From the NCBI GenBank assembly GCA_025463765.1, contig JAODBC010000020.1, positions 1 to 39,727 of the forward strand: a DNA stretch of 39,727 nucleotides, written 5' to 3'. A program made the translations under genes and the position numbers. Shown in pieces: positions 26,328 through 36,630 of the stretch; the first letter of the stretch is position 1; each line of letters begins with the position of its first letter. The notes below the pieces were generated by a model, which saw only the letters and a program-made list of their open reading frames with translations, did not search any database and was not told where the DNA came from. Origin of the DNA: Subtercola sp. (GTDB lineage Bacteria; Actinomycetota; Actinomycetes; Actinomycetales; Microbacteriaceae).

Positions 26328-27500
26328 TCACCGCGTCACCGACTCCGTCACGACGAACTTCGTGTTGCGCCCCAGCTCGCGGGTCGATCCGACCAGCCGG
26401 CGCAGATCGGCCTGATAGGCGAGGTGCGTGTTGAACACGGTGAAAAGCCGCCCGCCCGGCCGCAGTACCCGCGCCGCATCGCGGAACATCGCCAGCGCGA
26501 CTCCGGTGTGCACCGAGCTGCCGACGTGAAAGGGCGGGTTGCAGACGATCACGTCGGCGCTGTCGTTCGGTTGTTTCGAGAGCAGATTGTCGCGCACCAC
26601 GGTCACCCGGTCATCCAGTGCGTTCGCGGCCAGGGTGCCCTGGGCCGACGCCACGGCGGCCGCCGAGCTGTCGCTGGCGATGATCGAGTCGGGGCTCTGC
26701 CGGGCCAGGGCGGCCGCGAGGATGCCCGTTCCGCAGCCGAGGTCGATGGCAGTGAGCCGGGGAGGCGCCGACTGCCCCTCGGCGGTCGAGCTTGGCGCAG
26801 TCTGCTGCGGAGGCACGATCTCATCGAGAAACGACAGCAGAAAACGCGTGCCGATATCGAGCGTAGTTGCCGAGAAGGCGCCGCCGTACGCCACCACCGT
26901 CAGGCCCAGCTCGGAGTTATGCTCGACGCGCGGGTACCGCGGAGCATCCGTGGGTCGAGTGAGCCCGCGAGCGATCAGAACCCGCGATTTCTGCCGCGCG
27001 CGCGTGGCCGAGACCTCGGCGAACGAGCGGCCGAGCACGTCGTTCATGGCGAGCGTGAGGTGCTTGATGCGGCCGCCCGCGAAGACCACCACGTCGTCGG
27101 CAGCGTATCTCGCGATCAGGTCGGCCACTTCGTCGAGCTCGGCGAGCGAGCGCGGCAGCTGTAGCAACACGGCTCGAGCGCCCGAGACGAGCGACGCATC
27201 GAGCGTGTGCGAGTCGTACCGGCCGCTGAGGCCGAGCCGTTCCGCGTTGGCGGCTAGAGCGAGCTCGCCGGTGTACGCGTCTTGAGAGACCCGGATGCCC
27301 GACAATCCGTGAGCGGAGGCGGCACCCAGCGTGAGCGCGCCATACCGGTCGCCGACCACGACGACGTCACGGCCATCCACTGTCTCGAGCAGCTCGGCCG
27401 CCTCGTCGAGCATGAGCCGATCGCTGGCGTCGCTGGCGAAGAGGTTCGGCGCCTCGATATCGGGCCAGCGCCGCAATCGGTCGAACGCGAACTGCTCCAT
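26328..27500 (-). CDS. RsmC/RlmG-like class I SAM-dependent methyltransferase
   Basis: 390 residues. It has the two-domain layout of RsmC/RlmG guanine-N2 rRNA methyltransferases. An N-terminal degenerate methyltransferase-like domain (~30-190) includes VVVVGDRYGALTLGA, without a full SAM motif. A C-terminal active domain has AIDLGCGTGILAAAL at ~251-265 and the catalytic NPPF at 321-324 (VIVCNPPFHVGSSVHTG). A Ser/Thr/Pro-rich linker lies at ~231-248. The target is probably rRNA guanine, but which base cannot be told. No clear ribosome site before ATG 27500. The 65 bp between it and the Nif3-like start contain ~8-bp TCACCGC repeats. Confidence 0.85.
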   Translation of the reverse strand: MEQFAFDRLRRWPDIEAPNLFASDASDRLMLDEAAELLETVDGRDVVVVGDRYGALTLGAASAHGLSGIRVSQDAYTGELALAANAERLGLSGRYDSHTLDASLVSGARAVLLQLPRSLAELDEVADLIARYAADDVVVFAGGRIKHLTLAMNDVLGRSFAEVSATRARQKSRVLIARGLTRPTDAPRYPRVEHNSELGLTVVAYGGAFSATTLDIGTRFLLSFLDEIVPPQQTAPSSTAEGQSAPPRLTAIDLGCGTGILAAALARQSPDSIIASDSSAAAVASAQGTLAANALDDRVTVVRDNLLSKQPNDSADVIVCNPPFHVGSSVHTGVALAMFRDAARVLRPGGRLFTVFNTHLAYQADLRRLVGSTRELGRNTKFVVTESVTR

Positions 27501-27621
27501 CTGCCCAACGGTGCCACATCTGATGCTCTGGTGCCGAATCGAACGCGGTCAACGCACAACTTGCCGGTCAGGGAGCTCAGATTCGGGCGGGCGGCAACTC
27601 GTCCGCACACATCGTCGAACC

Positions 27622-27659
27622 GGGGCCGATCCGAGCTCGTATTCGCCGAGGTCGGCCCC
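27622..27659 (-). terminator. Inverted repeat after TetR gene, possible terminator
   Basis: GGGGCCGA (27622-27629) and TCGGCCCC (27652-27659) form a perfect 8-bp stem, about 55 nt past the TetR stop. No clear T-tract on the minus strand, so the function is uncertain. Confidence 0.35.
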
Positions 27660-27713
27660 AGCTTCGCCTATTTTTCGGCCACCGGAGTCGGCGCCGCGCG
27701 GCCATGCTGCAGG

Positions 27714-28520
27714 CTAGGGCCGCGAGCCGGCACCCTCGATGAGTTTGGCGATCTCGGTCGCCGACAAGCCCGAGTTGATCACGACGACGCCGGGGCGCTC
27801 CGGATGCTCGAGGCCGGGCCCCTGGCCACGCGGGCCCGAATCGCCCATCGATTCGCCGATCTCGTCGAGCAGTTCGGCGAACAGCGCCCGCGGGTCTTCG
27901 GTGCTGGGCGATCGGAACCAGCGTTCGAACACCTGGCTGAGCGCAGCCAGCAGCGCGGCGGCCACGATCTGGGCGTAGATCTCGCTGCGCGCGCCGAGGT
28001 TCTGCCGGGTCAAGAAATCGCCGAGCAGCTGCTGGTACTCGCGCAGCCAGAGCACCTCGCGGTCGCGCAGGGCACGGTTGCTGCGCACCAGAGCCGAGCG
28101 GCGCACCACGAAGTCGGCGTCGGCGAGCTGACCGTCGATGACGGGGGCCAGAGCCGCGCCTGCGACGGCGATCGGCTCTGTGCCGAAAGGAGCGGTGCCG
28201 AAAGGAGCTGTGCCCGAGAAAGCGGTGCCGGAGGAAGCGGTGCCGAAGGGAGCGGTGCCGCCCAGCGATCGCAGGCGCTCTTCGACGAGCAGCAGATAGT
28301 CGGCGTGGTCGGAGAACAGCACGTCTTCACGCACCGGAAAGTAGCGGAAGAACGTGCGCCGACTGATTCCCGCGGCGAGGGCGATGTCTTCGGCCGTGGT
28401 CGCCTCGAAACCCTTGGACTCGAAGAGCTCGAGGGCAGCTCGTCTCAGCGGCGCATAGAGCTGTGCGCCTTGAGCGGTTACCGGGCGCGCAACAGTGCGG
28501 CCGTCACGGTCATCGGTCAT
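27714..28520 (-). CDS. TetR family transcriptional regulator with repeat insertion
   Basis: 268 residues from ATG 28520 (MTDDRDGRTV) with AGAAGG ~6 nt upstream. The helix-turn-helix lies at ~25-70: RRAALELFESKGFEATTAEDIALAAGISRRTFFRYFP. The ligand domain continues to ~215 (FVVRRSALVRSNRALRDREVLWLREYQQLLGDFL). Residues ~90-114 are an insertion of TAPFG-type pentapeptides coded by 15-bp DNA repeats. It falls between helices 4 and 5, where TetR proteins tolerate loops. The C-terminal tail (~220-268) carries GVVVINSGLSATEIAKLI. Divergent from acs, 150 bp apart, so acs is its likely target (inference). Confidence 0.9.
   Translation of the reverse strand: MTDDRDGRTVARPVTAQGAQLYAPLRRAALELFESKGFEATTAEDIALAAGISRRTFFRYFPVREDVLFSDHADYLLLVEERLRSLGGTAPFGTASSGTAFSGTAPFGTAPFGTEPIAVAGAALAPVIDGQLADADFVVRRSALVRSNRALRDREVLWLREYQQLLGDFLTRQNLGARSEIYAQIVAAALLAALSQVFERWFRSPSTEDPRALFAELLDEIGESMGDSGPRGQGPGLEHPERPGVVVINSGLSATEIAKLIEGAGSRP
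28180..28254 (-). repeat. 15-bp minisatellite in TetR gene
   Basis: Five 15-bp units (plus-strand GTGCCGAAAGGAGCG and variants) with a degraded sixth. They encode T-A-P-F-G-type pentapeptides in the regulator. Confidence 0.85.
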
Positions 28521-28670
28521 ACTGCGCCTTCTTCTCACGACACGGCCGAACGAGTTGCGAACCCGTGGCACTGAGTGACAGGATACTGGCACCGGATGCA
28601 AATGCACTAGTCGCGAGTGACGAGCCGAGCATCCTGAAGCCATCGCAAGAGTTTCAATGAGGAGATCTCC

Positions 28671-30794
<2,124 letters not shown>

Positions 30795-30880
30795 GTTCGC
30801 GCTGCTCGGCGTTAAACGACACATGTTGCTTTGCGAGGAGTACTCTGGGAAGAGATTCTGACCCAGAAAGAAGCATCATC

Positions 30881-31927
30881 GTGAAAGCACTGCGTTACGT
30901 CGCCGTCGGCCAAGCCCCCGAAGTCGTCGAGATCCCGATTCCGAAGCCGGGCCCCGGCCAAGTGCTGCTGAAGGTGACCGCCGGCGGCGTGTGCCATTCC
31001 GACGACTTCGTGATGGGCCTGCCTGAAAAGGACTACCTCGAACAGGGTTATCCGCTTCCGATGACGCTCGGCCACGAGGGCGCCGGCATCGTGCACGAGC
31101 TCGGTGAGGGCGTCGACTCGACGCTGAAGGTCGGCGACGCCGTGGCCGTGTACGGGCCGTGGGGCTGTGGCCGCTGTCACAACTGCTCGATGGGCATGGA
31201 GAACTACTGCACCAATGCTGCGGCCGAGGGCATCCGCCCACCCGGGCTCGGCAGCCAGGGCTCGATGGCCGAGTACATGATCGTCGACGATGCTCGTCAC
31301 CTCGTTCCTCTCGATGGGCTCGACCCCGTAAAGAACGTGTCGCTGACAGATGCCGGGCTCACCCCGTACCACGCCATCAAGCGGTCGCTGCCGAAACTCG
31401 GTGCGGGCACGTTCGCCGTGGTCATCGGCACAGGCGGGCTCGGTCATGTGGGCATCCAGATTCTGAAGGCGCTCTCTGGCGCGACCATCATCGCGCTCGA
31501 TGTCAGCGACGAGAAGCTCGAGCTGGCGACCCACGTCGGTGCAGATCACGTGATCATCAGCGACGCGGCGGCGGCCGAGAAGATCCGCTCGCTCACCAAC
31601 GGACTCGGCGTGAACGCCGTCTTCGACTTCGTCGGCGCCACGCCCACCATGGCTCTGGCGCAGAGCATTGCGGCGCTGGATGCCGACGTGACCATCGTCG
31701 GAATCGGCGGCGGCACCATGACCCTCGGTTTCGGCGCCATCGCCTACGACGTAGCCGTGCGCATTCCCTACTGGGGCTCGCGCAGCGAACTCATCGAAGT
31801 GCTCGACCTGGCCCGCGCCGGCAAGATCGACGTCGAGATTCAGACCTACTCGCTCGACGACGGCCCGAAGGCCTACGAGGCCCTCGCCGCCAGCACCATC
31901 CGCGGTCGCGCCGTCATCGTGCCCTGA
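30881..31927 (+). CDS. Zinc-dependent alcohol dehydrogenase
   Basis: 348 residues from GTG 30881. Medium-chain dehydrogenase: catalytic zinc ligands Cys in GGVCHSDDFV, His-Glu in LGHEGAGIVHELGEGV. The structural zinc loop has four Cys, CGRCHNCSMGMENYC (~residue 96). The cofactor Rossmann motif is VVIGTGGLGHVGIQIL, followed by IIALDVSDEKLELA; the acidic Asp at the end of the second strand favours NAD(H). C-terminal RAGKIDVEIQTYSLDD. Resembles bacterial NAD-dependent ethanol/alcohol dehydrogenases. Being beside acs, a role in ethanol-acetate metabolism is plausible but inferred. The ribosome site is weak (AGAAAGAAG). Upstream 86 bp, no obvious terminator between acs and it. Confidence 0.9.
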   Translation: MKALRYVAVGQAPEVVEIPIPKPGPGQVLLKVTAGGVCHSDDFVMGLPEKDYLEQGYPLPMTLGHEGAGIVHELGEGVDSTLKVGDAVAVYGPWGCGRCHNCSMGMENYCTNAAAEGIRPPGLGSQGSMAEYMIVDDARHLVPLDGLDPVKNVSLTDAGLTPYHAIKRSLPKLGAGTFAVVIGTGGLGHVGIQILKALSGATIIALDVSDEKLELATHVGADHVIISDAAAAEKIRSLTNGLGVNAVFDFVGATPTMALAQSIAALDADVTIVGIGGGTMTLGFGAIAYDVAVRIPYWGSRSELIEVLDLARAGKIDVEIQTYSLDDGPKAYEALAASTIRGRAVIVP

Positions 31928-31949
31928 CTCTCGCACCCGTACGGCGACC

Positions 31950-32012
31950 GGATGCTCGTGTCAGGTCGTCGGATGCTCGTGTCAGGTCGTCGGATGCTCG
32001 GCTCAGGTCGTC
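31950..32012 (+). repeat. Three 21-bp direct repeats
   Basis: Units 31950-31970, 31971-31991 and 31992-32012, built around GGATGCTCGTGTCAGG + TCGTC; the third differs at two bases. They lie between the alcohol dehydrogenase stop and the mannosidase gene. No spacers, so not CRISPR. Confidence 0.9.
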
Positions 32013-32090
32013 GGAATGGTGAGCCGTACCGCTGTTGTGCCCGGGTCGCGGGCATCCCCAGGTCGCCTTCACTACCCCTGACGGGGCATG

Positions 32091-32096
32091 TAGGGT
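32091..32096 (+). promoter_or_regulatory. -10 box, leaderless start of mannosidase
   Basis: TAGGGT lies 7 nt before ATG 32104. A small CCCCTGACGGGG inverted repeat (about 32075-32086) lies just upstream. Confidence 0.45.
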
Positions 32097-32103
32097 GGCG
32101 GTC

Positions 32104-35100
32104 ATGGCGAACCTCGCGACGTGGCTGTTCGGCATCGCTCTGCAAGAGCCCCTGGAGTACCGCAGACTCCGCCGGATGCGCAGCCGCATCTACAGCGTCG
32201 TGGCGCCGCTGGAGGCGCAGATCATCCGCTCGCCCGAGCCGATACCGTTCGACGCCCTCGACCGCAGCGCCTTCACCCCGGCCAAGCCGGGCACGTCGTG
32301 GGGCCGCACTCACGATTGCGCCTGGATTCGCCTGACGGGCACCATTCCCGAACGCATGTTGGGCGAGCCCAACACGGTCGTGATGCTCGGCATTCGCGGT
32401 GAGGCCCTCGTGCACGATGCCCAGGGCGGCGTCATCGACTCCGTCAGCACGGTCTTCTTGCAGGGCGACCTGCCGCACGCGGGCGCCCGGTACCGGCCGC
32501 TGCATCACGTCGAGCCCGACGAACACGGAAACGTCGAGCTGTTCGCCGACGTGAGCTACAACGGCTTCTTGCTCTACGCGATCGGCCGCGGGGTCTACCA
32601 CGGCGCCCACGTTGCGACCCGCAACGATGAGGCCTTTGCGCTCTACTACGACTACCTCACACTGCTCGTGTTGGCCCGGGCGACCGACGACGACGCGCTC
32701 GAGACCGAGCTGCGCCGGGCGCTGGCAACGTCGTACCGACGATTCGCGGCCCACGATCTGCGCGGAGCACGAGTCGCGCTGGCCGCCTCGCTCGAAGCCC
32801 GCAGCGAGAGCGACTTCGTCTACAGCGCCATCGGCCACGGCCACCTCGACATGGCCTGGCTCTGGCCATTGCGCGAGACGCACCGCAAGGCGGCCCGCAC
32901 CTACGTTCGTGCGGTGAATACGATCGAAGAACACGACGGTTACCTCTACGGCACCTCTCAACCGCAGCAACTGCTCTGGATGAAGCAGGAACAGCCCGCC
33001 CTCTACGACCGGGTGAAAGAAGCCGTCGCAGCGAACCGCATCGAGCTGCAGGGCTCATTCTGGGTCGAGACCGACACCAACCTCGCGGGTGGCGAGGCGC
33101 TCATCCGCCAGTCGCTCGTGGGGCGCCGGTTTCTGAAAGACGAGTTCGGCCTCGGCGACGACGACCTTCGGCTGTGCTGGCTGCCCGACACCTTCGGCTA
33201 CAGCGGCAACCTGCCGCAGATCATCTCCAAGAGCGGCATGGACTGGTTTCAGACCATCAAGCTCGCCTGGAACAAGGTGACCGTCTTTCCGCATCGCAGC
33301 TTCGTATGGAAAGGCATCGACGGCTCGAGCGTTCTGGTGCACATGCCCCCGGAGGGCGATTACAACAGTCGCGGTGCGGCCGACGGACTGCTGCGCGGCC
33401 TCGCGCAGTACCCCGAGAAGGCGATCAACACCGCCCTGCTCGTCTACGGATCAGGCGACGGCGGGGGCGGCCCGAACGAGGTGCATCTCGAGGTCACCGG
33501 GCGCGAGCACGACCTGCGCGGGCTGCCGCGGGTCGAATACCGCAGTGCCGGCGACTTCTTTCGCGGGCTGGAGAAGAAGGTCGACGAGCTGCCCCACACG
33601 CACACGGGCGAGCTCTACCTCGAGACGCATCAGGGCACCTACACGACCCAGGCCGACATCAAGAAGCACGACCGTGTCGCCGGCCGCAAGCTGCACGAAG
33701 CCGAAGCTCTCGCCGCGATCGTCGGCGACGACAGCACCGTCGTTCTCGAGCCGCACTGGCGCGCGCTGTTGCTCAACAACTTTCACGACATTCTGCCCGG
33801 CTCCTCTATCGCTCGGGTGAACCGCGAGGCGGTCGAGGCGTACGAGAGCATCGAGACGGCCGCCGACACGTATGCCGCCGGGCTCATCGACCGCCTGCCG
33901 GGTGCGACGGCGACCCCGGGCGTGCCTGTGGATGCCCGGCACTCCGAAAGCGCGCCAGCACTCGCTCCACCCTCAGCCATCAACCTCACCTCGTTCGTGC
34001 GCCACGAATTCACTCGCGTGCAGGGTCGCTGGTTCTACGCCGACATCGAGCCGTATGCCGCCGCGCCTTTGACTCCGTTCTCCCCGTCCGGCGATGCGGG
34101 CTCCGCGCCGCTCTCGTTCGCACCGGCCTTCTCGTCGACGAAGAACACGCTCTCGAACGGCATGCTCACCCTGCGGTTCGCCGCCGACGGATCGATCTCC
34201 TCATGCCTCGACGCGGCCGGTGTGGAACACTCCGCCGGCGGTCTGAACCGGCTGACCCTGCACCGCGACCCCTATCAGTGGCCGTTCGACGCCTGGGACA
34301 TCGGCCAGAAGTACACCGCCCGCACACCGCAGTCGCTGCGCCCGAGCAGCGTGTCCACCACGATCGACGGCCCCACGATCATCCGGAGCCAGACTTATAC
34401 GTGGAAGCGCGGCGAGGTCGAGCAGCGCGTCGTGCTCGAGGCCGGCAGTGAACTGGTGCGGTTCGAGACCCGAGTCGAGTGGCACGAGAAGCACCACATG
34501 CTGCGTGCCGACTTCTGGCCCACGCACTACGGGCCCGTGGCGAAATGCGAGATTCAGTTCGGCCACATCGAGCGGGCCACCACCGAACTGAACGCGCCCT
34601 CGACCGCCCAGTTCGAGGTGTGCGCGCACAAATGGCTGGCGACCTCGACCGCGAGCGGCGGGTTCGCGCTGCTCAATGACGCGAAGTACGGTCACCGAGC
34701 CAAGAGCGGGCTGATCAGCCTGAACCTGCTGCGCTCCCCCACCTTTCCCGACAAGCTCGCCGACCGCGGGTCGCACACCTTCACGTACGCGTTCCGTCCG
34801 TTCGCTGTAGATGCTCTCGCAGACGTGATTCGCGACGGATACCGCCTCAACAGCCCCCTGCTCACCGCGGCCGGCGTCTCGTTCGACAGCGTCGTTTCGG
34901 TCGACCATGCGGGCATCGTCATCGAAACCCTCAAGCCGGCCGAAGGCGGGCGGGGCGTGATCGTGCGCCTCTACGAGAGTCTCGGCGAACCGACGACGGC
35001 AGCGCTCCGAACTACTCTCGAACACTCACGGGCGAGCGAAACAGATCTCATCGAGCGAACCACGGGCGCAGCCGATCTCGACCGGCTCGAGTTCACCCCC

Positions 35101-35133
35101 TTCGAGATCAAAACGATTCTGCTGGAGCGCTGA
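32104..35133 (+). CDS. GH38 alpha-mannosidase
   Basis: 1009 residues from ATG 32104; the frame open to 32035 has no conserved start. GH38 catalytic elements: zinc-binding His and Asp in IGHGHLDMAWLWPLRET (~residue 243), the nucleophile Asp in CWLPDTFGYSGNLPQI (~361), and the metal-site His in NNFHDILPGSSI (~558). The C-terminal ~400 residues form the beta-sandwich region with ITYTWKRGEVEQRV-like strands and FWPTHYGPVAKCEIQFG. No signal peptide, so it is cytoplasmic, acting on imported mannosides. Paired with the GPH symporter 68 bp downstream as a transport-hydrolysis unit. Linkage specificity cannot be told. Confidence 0.93.
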   Translation: MANLATWLFGIALQEPLEYRRLRRMRSRIYSVVAPLEAQIIRSPEPIPFDALDRSAFTPAKPGTSWGRTHDCAWIRLTGTIPERMLGEPNTVVMLGIRGEALVHDAQGGVIDSVSTVFLQGDLPHAGARYRPLHHVEPDEHGNVELFADVSYNGFLLYAIGRGVYHGAHVATRNDEAFALYYDYLTLLVLARATDDDALETELRRALATSYRRFAAHDLRGARVALAASLEARSESDFVYSAIGHGHLDMAWLWPLRETHRKAARTYVRAVNTIEEHDGYLYGTSQPQQLLWMKQEQPALYDRVKEAVAANRIELQGSFWVETDTNLAGGEALIRQSLVGRRFLKDEFGLGDDDLRLCWLPDTFGYSGNLPQIISKSGMDWFQTIKLAWNKVTVFPHRSFVWKGIDGSSVLVHMPPEGDYNSRGAADGLLRGLAQYPEKAINTALLVYGSGDGGGGPNEVHLEVTGREHDLRGLPRVEYRSAGDFFRGLEKKVDELPHTHTGELYLETHQGTYTTQADIKKHDRVAGRKLHEAEALAAIVGDDSTVVLEPHWRALLLNNFHDILPGSSIARVNREAVEAYESIETAADTYAAGLIDRLPGATATPGVPVDARHSESAPALAPPSAINLTSFVRHEFTRVQGRWFYADIEPYAAAPLTPFSPSGDAGSAPLSFAPAFSSTKNTLSNGMLTLRFAADGSISSCLDAAGVEHSAGGLNRLTLHRDPYQWPFDAWDIGQKYTARTPQSLRPSSVSTTIDGPTIIRSQTYTWKRGEVEQRVVLEAGSELVRFETRVEWHEKHHMLRADFWPTHYGPVAKCEIQFGHIERATTELNAPSTAQFEVCAHKWLATSTASGGFALLNDAKYGHRAKSGLISLNLLRSPTFPDKLADRGSHTFTYAFRPFAVDALADVIRDGYRLNSPLLTAAGVSFDSVVSVDHAGIVIETLKPAEGGRGVIVRLYESLGEPTTAALRTTLEHSRASETDLIERTTGAADLDRLEFTPFEIKTILLER

Positions 35134-35190
35134 CCGATGACCGCACTGGCTGAACGATGACTGCACTGGCTGACCGATGACCGCACAGAA
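35131..35190 (+). repeat. Three 20-bp direct repeats at mannosidase stop
   Basis: Units at 35131-35150, 35151-35170 and 35171-35190 around TGACCGATGACCGCACTGGC. The first TGA is the mannosidase stop codon, so the repeat includes the 3' end of the gene and fills the gap before the symporter's ribosome site. Confidence 0.88.
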
Positions 35191-35200
35191 AGGCTGAGCC

Positions 35201-36595
35201 ATGAGCACGCAGACAGCGCCGTCTGCACCGCCCCCGTCGACACGAATCCCCTCCGCTCGCACACAGAGCAGGGCTATCGTGACGGCAGGTTTCGGTCAGA
35301 ACGCGATTCTCACCACCGTCACCACGTTCTTGCTGGTGTACCTGCTTCAGTACGCGCACATCTCGACCGCCGGCATCGCGGTGGTCACCACGATCATCGC
35401 CGTCGCGAAGATTCTCGATGCGATCAGCGACCCGGTGATGGGCAGCATCATCGACATGACGCGAACGCGCTGGGGCAAGATGCGCCCGTTCATCCTCTTC
35501 TCCGCGGCGCCGGTCGCCCTGTTGACCGGCCTGCTGTTCACTGTTCCCGCGGCCGCCGAGTCGACACAGCTCGTGTACTTCGGGGTCGTCTACGTGCTTT
35601 GGGGCTTCGCGTACACCGTGTGCGACGTGCCGCTGTGGGGGCTCATCGGCTCGGCGTTCAGCGATCCGGTCGCCCGCAACCGTGTCATTTCGCGAGTTCG
35701 AGCCTTCGGTGCCATCTCGCTGGGGCTGGCGACGCTCGGCATGCCGTGGCTGGCCCAGGCGCTGAGCTTCGCTCCTGCGGGCGCAGCAGAACAGACGACG
35801 GCGAGCGGATGGTCGCGGGCGGTGTTCGCGGTCGCCATCGTCGGCATGGGGCTGTACTTGTTCGCGTTCGTGTTCGGGCGCGAGCGGCCGCAAGAGATCG
35901 GCAAGCCGCGCTTGAAGTTTCGGCAGCTGTTCCGCGAGCTGTTTCACAACACCCCGCTGCTGATGGTGCTGATCGGCTCGGTGCTCGGCTTCGGGCGGTT
36001 CATCGTGCAGGCCGGCGGGGCGGTGTTCGTGGTCATCGCGTACGGCAACGCGGGGTACTTCACGTTCATCGGGGCCGCGATCATCCTCGGTCTTGTGATC
36101 GCGTCGTTCTTCACTCCGCGCCTGCTTCGGCTCATGTCGGCCCGGCGGTTGATGGTGAGTAGCTCGGTCGCCGGCGCGGTGTTCTACGTGGCCATGTACC
36201 TCGTGGGGTTTCAGAGCCTCATCGCGCTTGCTGTGTTCATCTTTCTCACCGGGCTGACGCTCGGAATCTTCGGTGTGGTGCAGGCGACCATGATCGCCGA
36301 CGCCGTCGACGATGCCGAGGCGAGAACCGGCGTGCGCAATGACGGCATCTCGTTCGCGTCGCTGACCTTCGTCTCGAAGATCATGAACGCACTGGCCGTT
36401 CTCGTGTTCGGGTTCTTCGTGGTCTTCGCCGGGTACCAAGACGGTGTGGCGGTGACTCCGGCGATGCAGAACACCATCTTTCTCTCGATCACGATCGTGC
36501 CCGCGATCAGCTGCCTCGCGTCTGCGGTGCCGTTCTTGTTCTACCGTCTGCACGGCGGGCGTCCAGTAGCCGCGACTGCTGCGACGGTGGAGTGA
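35201..36595 (+). CDS. GPH family sugar:cation symporter (MFS)
   Basis: 464 residues, ATG 35201 after AAAGG + CTGAGCC. About 12 hydrophobic segments. The GPH signature is in the N-terminal half: KILDAISDPVMGSIIDMTRTRWGKMRPFIL (the Asp-x-x-x-D-P and R-x-R-W-G-K loop). Later segments include YVLWGFAYTVCDVPLWGLIG and the C-terminal FRNDGISFAS-like helix (VRNDGISFASLTFVSKIMNA). The family takes up glycosides, pentosides or hexuronides with H+ or Na+. The upstream GH38 enzyme suggests mannosides (inference). Cytoplasmic-membrane protein. Confidence 0.92.
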   Translation: MSTQTAPSAPPPSTRIPSARTQSRAIVTAGFGQNAILTTVTTFLLVYLLQYAHISTAGIAVVTTIIAVAKILDAISDPVMGSIIDMTRTRWGKMRPFILFSAAPVALLTGLLFTVPAAAESTQLVYFGVVYVLWGFAYTVCDVPLWGLIGSAFSDPVARNRVISRVRAFGAISLGLATLGMPWLAQALSFAPAGAAEQTTASGWSRAVFAVAIVGMGLYLFAFVFGRERPQEIGKPRLKFRQLFRELFHNTPLLMVLIGSVLGFGRFIVQAGGAVFVVIAYGNAGYFTFIGAAIILGLVIASFFTPRLLRLMSARRLMVSSSVAGAVFYVAMYLVGFQSLIALAVFIFLTGLTLGIFGVVQATMIADAVDDAEARTGVRNDGISFASLTFVSKIMNALAVLVFGFFVVFAGYQDGVAVTPAMQNTIFLSITIVPAISCLASAVPFLFYRLHGGRPVAATAATVE

Positions 36596-36618
36596 GACGG
36601 GTTCTCAGCGCCGCGTCA

Positions 36619-36624
36619 TAAGCT
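36619..36624 (+). promoter_or_regulatory. -10 box, leaderless start of SURF1 gene
   Basis: TAAGCT lies 6 nt before the GTG at 36631; no ribosome site. Confidence 0.5.
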
Positions 36625-36630
36625 GTACGG

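Noticed and set aside
31950..32012. Possible CRISPR array
   Set aside because: Direct repeats are contiguous without spacers, only three units, and no cas genes in the window. The same applies to 35131-35190.
35108..36553. 481-residue minus-strand frame opposite the GPH symporter
   Set aside because: Extremely Arg/His/Asp/Glu-rich shadow of a membrane-protein gene.
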